This document shows positions 1-6,341 of a stretch of DNA of 6,341 nucleotides, one piece after another (position 1 is the first letter of the stretch; each line of letters starts with the position of its first letter). The position numbers were made by a program, and so were the translations under genes. The notes under the pieces were generated by a model. The model saw only the letters and a list, made by a program, of their open reading frames with translations. It was not told the origin of the DNA and did no database searches. The DNA is taken from contig CALLXO010000036.1 of assembly GCA_937875645.1 (NCBI GenBank), forward strand, positions 1 through 6,341, written 5' to 3'. The DNA is from an uncultured Clostridia bacterium (GTDB lineage: Bacteria; Bacillota; Clostridia; Christensenellales; CAG-314).

Positions 1-53
1 GGCAGTTTTCCAATTATGATATAGCATAGTTTGTTGTTGCCATCAAAGATTAG
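1..53. other. Left edge, no supportable gene
   Basis: All three forward frames carry stops here (for example TAG at 27-29 and 51-53 in the frame used downstream). The reverse strand is open across this stretch but has no usable start followed by a recognisable protein. It may be a further degraded part of the tail-fibre gene that becomes readable after 54, or intergenic sequence. No promoter, terminator hairpin or RNA gene was recognised. Confidence 0.4.
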
Positions 54-215
54 CTCAATTGGTGCATCGAAAATTATGAGATGATTATTGCTGTGAGCGA
101 TGGAAACAAAATTGACGTAGATGCTATGTTCGCAGAGCAAAAGTTTTCTGATGGAAATAAACTACAAGAAAGAATTTTAAACAGCGATACAAGAAATGTC
201 GAGTATGCAAATTAA
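54..215 (+). pseudogene. Upstream fragment of the tail-fibre-like gene, frame-shifted from its 3' part
   Basis: The frame starting at position 54 is open to the TAA at 213-215 and reads as ordinary hydrophilic protein, including the stretches SDGNKIDVDAMFAEQKFSDG and KLQERILNSDTRNVEYAN. The frame of the downstream knob-domain piece is open from 161, so the two overlap over 161-212. Adding one base near the AAATTAAAA run (209-217) would join EYA to KLKDIINDDK and give one continuous protein. An ATG at 81 has no proper ribosome binding site, so it is probably internal. The true 5' end lies to the left or is already degraded. I do not recognise a domain in this part; its phage tail-fibre assignment comes only from the joined downstream domain. 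Confidence 0.45.
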
Positions 216-241
216 AAGATATTATAAATGATGATAAACGT

Positions 242-598
242 ATGATTGACACTGAAGAAAATTCAATACCTTGTGATTCGGAAACTATATTGAGAAAAAA
301 TTGTTTAGAAGAATCGCCGGATTTGAATGAGTATAATGCACCTGGTATCTATATATTGCAAGAGATAAAAGGAAATCCGACTAATTTTCCATTTGGATTA
401 TGGACGGGTTCACCATTTGGTTATATACAGTTAGAGGTACGAGCCTTTTATGAGAATAATAAAATTGTAGGGGTGCACCAAACTTTATACCAGCGCAGCT
501 CAAATAATGTTTGGGTGCGTTATTGCGAGGGAGATCCAGCATTATCCGCAAACTGGTCAGAATGGGGAAATTTAACCGTTAGCGGAAAGCCTTTATAG
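242..598 (+). CDS. Phage tail-fibre-like protein, C-terminal pyocin-knob-type domain (3' part of a broken gene)
   Basis: This 118-residue frame carries a pattern typical of pyocin-knob domains found at the tips of phage and tailocin fibres. It has a GIY at residues 35-37, a strand-rich middle, Q80-T-L-Y, an arginine at 93, and the closing W105-x-x-W108 motif a few residues before the end. Such knobs are thought to help fibres contact the cell surface; the binding target here is unknown. No Shine-Dalgarno sequence precedes the ATG at 242, and the frame is open further left to 161, so this ATG is probably not the native start and the protein is the distal part of a longer gene (see 54-215). The stop is TAG at 596-598, only 30 bases before the holin-like gene, which suggests cotranscription. 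The knob call rests on motif pattern, not on a profile search. Confidence 0.68.
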   Translation: MIDTEENSIPCDSETILRKNCLEESPDLNEYNAPGIYILQEIKGNPTNFPFGLWTGSPFGYIQLEVRAFYENNKIVGVHQTLYQRSSNNVWVRYCEGDPALSANWSEWGNLTVSGKPL

Positions 599-616
599 GC
601 GTATCAATAAAAACAT

Positions 617-622
617 AGGAGA
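617..622 (+). promoter_or_regulatory. Ribosome binding site of the holin-like gene
   Basis: AGGAGA lies 6 bases before the ATG at 629, close to ideal Shine-Dalgarno spacing. It supports the chosen start and shows that this gene is translated independently of the broken upstream frame. Confidence 0.8.
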
Positions 623-628
623 TACATT

Positions 629-1078
629 ATGGAAAAATTAGAGATAATACTATCTTTAGCGGGTGCGGCGTTAGGCTTGTTTATTACTACAGTAACATTT
701 TTGTCCAAACTCATAAAAAATGTAAAGGCTAAAAAGGCAGCAGAAAATATGCTTACGATAGCGAATGCAATTTTGTCCTACATTGAAGAAGCGGAAAATT
801 TTTTTTCTTATTCAGGAGAGGAAAAGAAGGCATATGTAATGACCAAGGCAAATCAATTTGCAATAGATAGTGGAATAAAATTTGATTCCGTCAAAACAGG
901 TGAAGCAATAGAAGAAATTATCAAACTTACAAACAAAGTAAATAGCGACAAAAAATCAAGCTCTAAACAGGTTTTACAAATCCAAAATACATCAATAGAA
1001 ACAGAAATACCTCCAAAGGTAATTATATCTAAGCAGGGCTCGAGGTTATCAGCTGACCTAAACGGTTATGCAAAATAA
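629..1078 (+). CDS. Holin-like small membrane protein, LLH-type phage holin family (probable)
   Basis: An intact 149-residue protein with one clear hydrophobic segment at residues 5-27 (IILSLAGAALGLFITTVTFL) followed by a basic patch (KLIKNVKAKK, 27-36) and a long hydrophilic helical tail. The tail carries YIEEAE (51-56), SGEEKK (62-67) and YV (69-70), then an acidic/hydrophobic helix ending in LTNKVN (100-105). This order, TM then A/K-rich helix then EAE...SG.EKK..V, is what I associate with LLH-type holins of Firmicutes phages, which form or regulate membrane lesions for lysis. The last roughly 40 residues are low-complexity and lack a recognisable domain, making it somewhat longer than the shortest members. 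It lies between a tail-fibre knob gene and a giant Rhs gene (gaps of 30 and 34 bases), so it may serve export of the Rhs protein rather than, or as well as, phage lysis. No endolysin is visible nearby. It contains an intact run of eight T at 799-806, with no frame damage. Confidence 0.68.
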   Translation: MEKLEIILSLAGAALGLFITTVTFLSKLIKNVKAKKAAENMLTIANAILSYIEEAENFFSYSGEEKKAYVMTKANQFAIDSGIKFDSVKTGEAIEEIIKLTNKVNSDKKSSSKQVLQIQNTSIETEIPPKVIISKQGSRLSADLNGYAK

Positions 1079-1097
1079 AGCAACACAAGAAAATATT

Positions 1098-1103
1098 AAG
1101 GAG
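1098..1103 (+). promoter_or_regulatory. Ribosome binding site that decides the Rhs start
   Basis: AAGGAG, a near-perfect Shine-Dalgarno sequence, lies 9 bases before the ATG at 1113. An in-frame upstream ATG at 1068 overlaps the end of the holin-like gene but has no Shine-Dalgarno sequence, so 1113 is preferred. Confidence 0.85.
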
Positions 1104-1112
1104 AATTTAACA

Positions 1113-1370
1113 ATGGACAAAAACATAATAAACCAAAATAAAATAACAGCAACTCAAACAAATGATAAGGCTGTTGAAGAAAGCGGTAGCAACTTAAAGT
1201 ATATTGAGTGCGAAGTAGAAAATAAACGTACTGAATTTGAAAAGCATTTTCTTATGTCCGATGGTACGTTTATAGCGGAAACTTATGCCGCACCTATACA
1301 TTACAAAGACGAGACCGGTCAATTCAAAGATATTGATAATTCATTGGTTAAGGAAACGAGTGATAGTTAA
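1113..1370 (+). CDS. Rhs/YD-repeat protein, N-terminal fragment (frame 1 of 3)
   Basis: The first 85 residues of the giant Rhs protein end at a premature TAA (1368-1370). Residues 1-29 are hydrophilic and rich in N, Q, T and K, with no hydrophobic core, so there is no signal peptide. From about residue 33 the sequence matches the start of Gram-positive extracellular Rhs proteins: EFEKHFLMSDGTFIAETYAA, then HYKDETGQFKDIDNSLVKE, the usual HF..DG...A.......HY.D..G..KDIDN.L signature. In homologues this continues straight into a (K)N.AN.F.V.FA segment, which is found here one base out of frame at 1376-1411 (KNAGNSFSVEFAE). The fragment alone is therefore a truncated product caused by a one-base shift near 1367-1376, not a separate small gene. 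Start chosen by the AAGGAG at 1098-1103. Confidence 0.88.
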   Translation: MDKNIINQNKITATQTNDKAVEESGSNLKYIECEVENKRTEFEKHFLMSDGTFIAETYAAPIHYKDETGQFKDIDNSLVKETSDS

Positions 1371-2197
1371 AATTTAAAAATGCCGGCAATAGCTTTAGTG
1401 TGGAATTTGCAGAAATACTAACGGTAGACAAACCAATATTATCTGTACATAAGACAGGTTATAGTTTAGAAATGTATTTAAACAATCTTGCAGGCAATAG
1501 TCAAAAAACACTATTTGCCCTTGGTAACGAGCGAGGCATAGAGCAAAGGATTGTTAAAGCGTCGATTGATGAAAAATATCTCTATAGAGAGAAGCAGGAA
1601 AATGTTTATAATAACAAAAAACTAACTAAGATCATAGACAATGAAAACCTTGAGAGTAAAGTTAAATATTATTCCGTTGCCAATGAGATAGATTTGGAGT
1701 ATGTTTTAGAGCCAAGCGGTGTAAAAGAAAATATTGTACTGAACAGCAAAAAGGACAATTATGAAATTGGCTATGTATTAAAGACACAAGGCTTGAGCTT
1801 AACCATATGCGAAGATGGCAAGATAAACGCAACAAATGACGACGGAAAAATTATATATTCACTTCCTGCACCAATTATGTACGATAGCGCAGGAACAATG
1901 AGTTTAGATGTAAGGTATAGCTTGTGCCTAATTGAAACAAACGTATACTTACTGAGCGTTATAGCAGACAAAGACTGGATAAATCATCAGGAGCGCACAT
2001 TTCCTGTGGTCATTGACCCGACGGTGATTGTAAATTATTCTAGCACTAATTTTCGAATTACCAGAATTGACAAAAATAACGCAACTAGTACTGCAATTGC
2101 TGATTGGGACATTTGGCACAATTGGTTTGGTGCTTCAACAAGCCGATTGGTATTAAATACAATTCATCAAATTACTCATCACAGATTTGTAGCTTAG
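1367..2197 (+). CDS. Rhs/YD-repeat protein, second fragment (frame 2 of 3)
   Basis: This continuation of the Rhs N-terminal module is open from just after the TAG at 1364-1366 to the TAG at 2195-2197. It reads LKFKNAGNSFSVEFAEIL at the left and, near its end, FPVVIDPTV at 2000-2026. FPVVIDPTV is the usual junction in Gram-positive Rhs/WapA-type proteins between the N-terminal beta-rich module and the following domain. A GTG at 1400 could be called as a start, but it has no ribosome binding site and lies inside the conserved SVEFAE motif, so it is not a real start. After roughly 2150 this frame becomes implausible (HQITHHRFVA) while the next frame takes over with ordinary protein. The join is best placed near 2148-2151, where one extra G would give SRLGIKYNSS. 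The frames overlap as open reading from 2104 to 2194. Confidence 0.85.
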   Translation, partial: LKFKNAGNSFSVEFAEILTVDKPILSVHKTGYSLEMYLNNLAGNSQKTLFALGNERGIEQRIVKASIDEKYLYREKQENVYNNKKLTKIIDNENLESKVKYYSVANEIDLEYVLEPSGVKENIVLNSKKDNYEIGYVLKTQGLSLTICEDGKINATNDDGKIIYSLPAPIMYDSAGTMSLDVRYSLCLIETNVYLLSVIADKDWINHQERTFPVVIDPTVIVNYSSTNFRITRIDKNNATSTAIADWDIWHNWFGASTSRLVLNTIHQITHHRFVA

Positions 2198-5100
2198 ATT
2201 TTCAATATATTGAAACACAGGGACATGATGAGGCTTTTCACGCTAATTTCTATAGTGATACTAGTTTAACTAGTTCAGTAACTTGGCAAAAAACAAATGA
2301 TTTGATTTCTTCAGCAGCTTGCTATGGTGCCATAAGTACATCAACTGCACTAAATGGTAGTATTCCATTTTCTGGATTGGCAACGGCTGTGTGTTTCAGA
2401 TATAACAATGAAACCGACATAAAGTTATTGAGAACGCATTTTTCTAATATAAAAGTTAGAGAATTTTATTTTGAAAAAGAAACAGGGTTAGACAAAACAT
2501 ACTATCCTATGGATTACGATAACGGGGATTATACGCTTTATATTAAACCGATGAGTTGCAAATACACAGTATCTATTCCGCTGTTGACATTACAAGCACC
2601 AATAATGCCTTTGTCTATAACTGCGTATTACAATTTGGGGTTTTCTACTTTGCTTGCCGGATATAATTCAACATATAAAAGTTATTACGGAAAGGATATC
2701 AAATTAAATATAGAACAATATATGCAAAAATTTGAATTTGGAAGTGTTATCGGATATGAATACATAGATGCTACGGGTAGAATTCATATGTTTGTTCAAG
2801 ACAGTAGTGGAATCTTCAGAAATAGTGACTTGGGTTATAGCTACAATGCTGCAACAAAGGAAATATCTGATAATACCGGCAAAATAATGCATTTTGATTC
2901 AAGCGGTAGATTGGATCAAATATTTAATTACGATGGTCAATATACATATATACGATACGAAAAAGAAAATAAAATAAGTTATATAGAAAACTACATTTAT
3001 AAAAACACTAGCGGCGTCTATTCGGCGTATCAAAAAGTAGAATTTGTTTATTCAAATAATAAACTGCAAAATCTCAGAGGCATGGATCTTGGAGTGACAT
3101 CAAGCAACTATTACAATAGAACAAATCATAGCTATTCCAATGATCAATTAATCAATGTCAAGGATTATTATGGCAATGATGTTGTAGATTTGTATTATGC
3201 GTCATCGACGTCACCTCTAAGCATTATGTACAATCGATACGGTTCTGGACATAGAATTGTATTTAATAGTCAGAACAAAGTAACTGACGTTTACGGAGTA
3301 ACCAAGAGCAAGGGCACAAGTTATGCTGGTTATAGAATAAACTCATATACGCAAAACTACTTACTGACTTCACATTTATTTAATACTCAAGTGAATACAT
3401 ATGATCCTGCTAGTGCGGAAATTACGGGGAATATAATATACAGTTATGACAGTGAAAGAATAATTAGTGTTGCAAATGAGCAAATCTCACAAACAGATAA
3501 AATGCTACCAATAAATATATTTTATACAATGACAGATGATATGAGTGATAAAACGGTGATTACGTCCATCAGTGCCGTTTATGATTGTTCTAATACTCAT
3601 TTATCTGGTTCATTGCAATACAGTATGTATGACACATTAAGCAATGAGGTGTTGTCTAAATACAAGAAGCCTGTTTATATCGGTAAAGTGAGTAGTAGCT
3701 CTGTAAATGATTACGTTTATTTGTATTATGGAAATAATGCCGGGAATTCTGTAAGTTCACCTCTAACATTCGTCAGCATGAATTATCCTACATATATTCT
3801 GTTACCATTGAACGATGCGCAAGGTGCCGGAATTGTAAGACATTTTGACGATCAAAGATTTCCTTGTCATGTTTCTTATACTGCAGTAGGAGAGTTGCAA
3901 TCAAAAACAGAAACCATTATCTATAAAGAAGCAACCCCTATATATCCAAAAGGCACGATAATAAGGACAGTTGAAACTCCAGAAAATACAACAGTTACGA
4001 TAAATGGAATTGTTTCAAGTGATACTGTAAGTATCAACAATGAAATTAAATCTACTACATATGCTTATAGAACAGATAAAAAATATCTAATGAGTACCGT
4101 TCAAACAGTGACGACTGTCGACGGAGTTGGGGAAACACAGACTGTAGATTATACCTATCAATATGATGACACAGCTTTAGGCAATACAGCAAGAGGGTTA
4201 GTTACTAAGGTTACAAAATCTATCGGTGGAATTACTTATTATGATAATTTTACCTATGATACATTAGGAAATATAAAACAGCACATTGATGCCGCAGGCA
4301 ATCAATACGATTATACCTACACCCGCAAAGGAGATCTAGGAGATTGTTTGTTAACGCAGAAAAAATACAACAATACATTGACAACAACCTATGATTACGA
4401 TAATATGGCAGAGTTGAATTCCATCACCGATGCAAAAGGAGAAACTAGCTATTTGAGGGCAGGAAATAAAGTAAGTGGTTTTAAATTTGCCGACTTAACT
4501 TATTCGTATGTAATGAATACATATAATGAAATAATAGGTATAAAAAACGGCAATACGCAAGTAGTTTCAACACCTTCATTTATTGACAATCCATCTGCAA
4601 GTTATGTGGACTATGCTAATAGCAAAACCAAGCGAAACGATTATGACAATGACAATTTCCAAACCAAAAAGTATTATGGCAACGGCACGCATAGTTCTTC
4701 TACTTCAGAAAAGGAGTACAATTATACCTACAACACCTATGGAGAGCTAAGCGGTGTGAGCTTTGATAATGTTTCTAAAGCATTTTCTCACAACAATAAC
4801 AAGACTCAATACACGACAACTACGTCGGGTGGAGGTTACACTTATACAAAACAAGTAAATTACGATACGCAAGGTTTTTATACTTCTACAAATTACAACA
4901 TAAATAGTATTGCACATTCTGCAAACATCGTGTATTATTCTTATATTAAGGGATTGTTAGAAAACGAAACTAACGGAGTTTTTAAAACGGCCTATATTTA
5001 TAGTAGCGATATGGTGAGCAGTATGAGCAAATCATTAAGCAATGCTACATACAGTAATAAAGGTTATACATATCGTACCGTATCTAAAGGCGGATATACA

Positions 5101-6341
5101 CGATATACCAGAATGCCGAGTAGAGTAATTGATTTGAGCAGTTACAACCTTTCGGAATATGTATTTGGATATGACAATACAGATAATATTACATCAATCA
5201 CATCAAACAACGCTTCTTATTTGACCTTTACATACGACAGTGCAGGACGTATATATACAGAGCGTAATACCCGCTTGTCAAAGCAATATACCTATACTTA
5301 TGATGCTAACAACAATATATTAAGTGCGGTAGAGAAAAACTTATCCGGTACAGTCTTGGCGACGGAAAACTATGTATATAGTTTAGACAAACTTATACGA
5401 ATAGATAGGATAGTAAACGGAACAACCACAACAAAAACATTTACTACCGACACTTACGGCAATCATTTAAGTTACGGCGGTTCTACGTTGGCATGGATGC
5501 AGGGCACAAGGCTAAAAAGTGTTTCTAAAACCGGTGCCGATACATATGAGTACTCTTACGACGAAAACGGAATAAGATATAAAAAGGAGCGTAAAAGTAG
5601 CGGCGGCACATTGCTCGGCATAACCTTGTACTACCTCGACGGGGCAAGGATAATAGCGGAAGAACGCGAAGGCACGATGCTTAAATACTATTACGATGCA
5701 AGCGGCGTATCGGGAATGCAGTATTTAGGCAGCTATTATTACTTTATTAAAGATGAATTTGGCAATATCTTAAAGATTAAAAACGCAAGTCATACATTGG
5801 TTGCAGAGTACGAATACGACGCTTGGGGCAATTGTACAATACTCACTAACGTCAGCAATATGGCGACAATAAACCCCTTCCGTTATCGTGGATATTACAC
5901 TGACAACGAAACAGGCTTTTGCTATTTGCAGACTCGCTACTATGACCCGGCAGTCCGTAGATTTATTAGTACAGATAATTATAGCCAAATATCAAAACAT
6001 GCAAAATCAGGCGAACTTAATCTCTATACATACTGCAAAAATAACCCTGTTATGTATGTTGATAAAGAAGGAACTATTGCTGTCTCCATTTTATTGATAT
6101 GGTTTACTTTGGGTTTCATGCTAGGCGCACTGTTTGGCGATTGCTTTGCAATGGGTAGCGAAAAATATGGTGGTGGATTAGTTTATACTAAAAACAAATC
6201 AGGATCAGATCGTAATTATTTATCACAAAACATAGATGTTTCCGTACTATATGGAGAAATAGCGTTTTTTTCGAATTTATCAGTTGCTAAAATAGAAATT
6301 GGCGTTGCTAAGGTGGATTTTAAAACAAACAAGTTATTTAC
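2143..6341 (+). CDS. Rhs/YD-repeat polymorphic toxin, main body, RHS core and partial C-terminal tip (frame 3 of 3; 3' end beyond the window)
   Basis: A single frame without stops runs to the window edge, about 1,399 codons. Its left end is the second half of a beta-sandwich-like module (YNSSNYSSQICSLDFQYI onward; possibly DNRLRE-like, low confidence). A long tyrosine-rich central part follows, with degenerate YD repeats, and then the RHS-associated core at about 5629-6072. Rhs proteins form a hollow beta-cage that encloses a C-terminal toxin, released after cleavage at the core end. They act in contact-dependent competition or as delivered effectors. The core here is unmistakable: NPFRYRGYYTDNETG, LQTRYYDP and NLYTYCKNNPVMYVD. 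The usual DPxG end motif is replaced by DKEG (6061-6072). The tip then begins with a hydrophobic segment. The intact 4.2 kb argues that this part is under recent selection, although the N-terminal part is shifted twice. Joined with the two upstream fragments, the protein is about 1,740 residues and unfinished. The toxin activity cannot be named from the visible part, and an immunity gene is expected to the right. Confidence 0.93.
2890..5832 (+). repeat. Degenerate YD (Rhs) peptide repeats
   Basis: Recognisable units within the Rhs frame are HFDSSGRLDQIFNYDG (2890-2937), YSYDSERI (from 3439), TYQYDD (from 4153), FTYDTLGNIKQHIDAAGN (from 4249), TTYDYDNMAELNSITDAKG (from 4384), YNYTYNTYGELSGVSFD (from 4717), FGYDNTDNITSIT (from 5164), FTYDSAGRIYTERNT (from 5227), YTYTYDANNNILSAVE (from 5287), YEYSYDENG (from 5545) and YEYDAWGN (5809-5832). 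They follow the Y.YD..G.(L/I)......G theme and would form strands of the spiral Rhs cage. Spacing is irregular, and the stretches 2941-4150 and 4441-4710 have few recognisable units. They are protein-level repeats; the DNA copies are too diverged to align as direct repeats. Confidence 0.85.
5629..6072 (+). other. RHS-associated core domain
   Basis: The domain opens with YYLDGARIIAEE, then YYFIKDEFGNI (5740-5769), YEYDAWGN, NPFRYRGYY (5872-5898), LQTRYYDP and RFISTD, and closes with NLYTYCKNNPVMYVDKEG (6019-6072). In characterised Rhs and TcC proteins this domain plugs the cage and contains the aspartyl autoprotease that cuts just after the DPxG motif. Here the final motif is DKEG: the aspartate and glycine are kept and the proline is lost. 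The rows 5581-5640 and 5641-5700 contain 30 and 28 G/C of 60 bases by direct count, clearly richer than the surroundings. Confidence 0.92.
6073..6341 (+). other. Variable C-terminal toxin tip, membrane segment first, incomplete
   Basis: The core ends at DKEG, and the next residues form a strongly hydrophobic stretch (TIAVSILLIWFTLGFMLGAL, 6073-6132) with small-residue spacing (G..LG.LFG) like a packed membrane helix. A hydrophilic linker (YTKNKSGSDRNYLSQN) comes next, then alternating, beta-like sequence (IDVSVLYGEIAFFSN, AKIEIGVAKVDFKTN). Many Gram-positive Rhs tips have such a membrane helix followed by strand-rich linkers ahead of the final toxin domain. The actual catalytic domain, if any, lies past the edge. 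I do not recognise a toxin family in the 89 visible codons. The row 6241-6300 has 17 G/C of 60, lower than the core. Confidence 0.7.

Noticed and set aside
1..140. Reverse-strand open stretch reading IFDAPIELIFDGNNKLCYII and similar
   Set aside because: It looks protein-like but has no start or ribosome binding site, reads implausibly further upstream, and opposes a forward frame that joins to a recognisable domain. It cannot be excluded fully because the window edge cuts it.
205..217. Programmed frameshift at the AAATTAA run in the tail-fibre-like gene
   Set aside because: The run resembles a slippery site but the second triplet is TTA rather than three equal bases, and no stimulatory structure was seen. 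An indel is the simpler reading.
1068..1112. Upstream ATG start for the Rhs gene, overlapping the holin-like gene
   Set aside because: It has no Shine-Dalgarno sequence, whereas the ATG at 1113 has AAGGAG at 9-base spacing.
1355..1380. Programmed -1 ribosomal frameshift joining the first two Rhs pieces
   Set aside because: The zero-frame codons before the stop are GAT AGT TAA, and slipping back one base would place the P-site on TAG. There is no X XXY YYZ heptamer and no evident downstream hairpin. A lost base fits better.
1400..1402. GTG as a true start of a separate 265-residue gene
   Set aside because: It has no ribosome binding site, and the conserved Rhs sequence KNAGNSFS runs in frame to its left.
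1771..1971. Reverse-strand open frame of 66 codons
   Set aside because: It lies opposite well-supported Rhs coding sequence, has no recognisable domain, and reads like an antisense shadow. The reverse frames at 2704-2892 and 5770-5988 are rejected for the same reason.
1113..2197. Stop-codon reassignment (TAG or TAA read as an amino acid) as the reason for the broken Rhs gene
   Set aside because: The continuations are in different frames, so read-through alone would not restore the protein, and the 4.2 kb body has no in-frame TAA, TAG or TGA.
2261..2277. Short direct repeat ACTAGTT/ACTAGTT
   Set aside because: It encodes TSLTSS in the intact Rhs frame, is very short, and has no flanking signs of a mobile element or attachment site.
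5888..6097. Forward open frame of 69 codons in another frame
   Set aside because: It overlaps the most conserved part of the RHS core in the main frame, so it is a shadow.

Overview
The window looks like a low-GC Firmicutes chromosome or prophage, most likely Clostridia-like and possibly from a metagenome. The evidence is AT-rich coding sequence, strong AAGGAG/AGGAGA ribosome binding sites, a Firmicutes-phage-type small holin and a Gram-positive-style Rhs/YD-repeat protein. All supportable genes are on the + strand and run as one apparent operon with gaps of 30 and 34 bases. I see no terminator or convincing promoter inside the window.

Region by region: 1-53 has no convincing gene. Positions 54-598 hold the 3' part of a phage tail-fibre-like gene ending in a pyocin-knob-type domain, broken once by a one-base shift near 205-215. 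Positions 629-1078 encode an intact 149-residue protein with one N-terminal membrane segment that resembles LLH-type phage holins. From 1113 to the right edge runs one giant Rhs/YD-repeat polymorphic-toxin gene, about 1,740 residues so far and still open. It is split into three reading frames by two more one-base shifts, near 1367-1376 and near 2148-2151. From 2143 to 6341 the frame is completely open.

The Rhs protein has, in order, a short hydrophilic N-terminus without a signal peptide, the N-terminal module of extracellular Gram-positive Rhs proteins (DGT...HY.D..GQ.KDIDNSL), an FPVVIDPTV junction, a long central part with degenerate YD repeats, and a canonical RHS-associated core (NPFRYRGYY...GFCYLQTRYYDP...NLYTYC.NNPV). 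The core ends in DKEG rather than the usual DPxG. A variable C-terminal tip follows, starting with a hydrophobic membrane segment and cut off by the window edge. A cognate immunity gene would be expected beyond 6341.

The arrangement tail-fibre knob, holin-like protein, signal-less Rhs toxin suggests that the toxin is prophage or tailocin cargo, or that it leaves the cell by holin-assisted release instead of Sec export. That is inference. The three same-direction one-base shifts mean the locus is either decaying or carries sequence errors, and this must be settled before treating the protein as functional.
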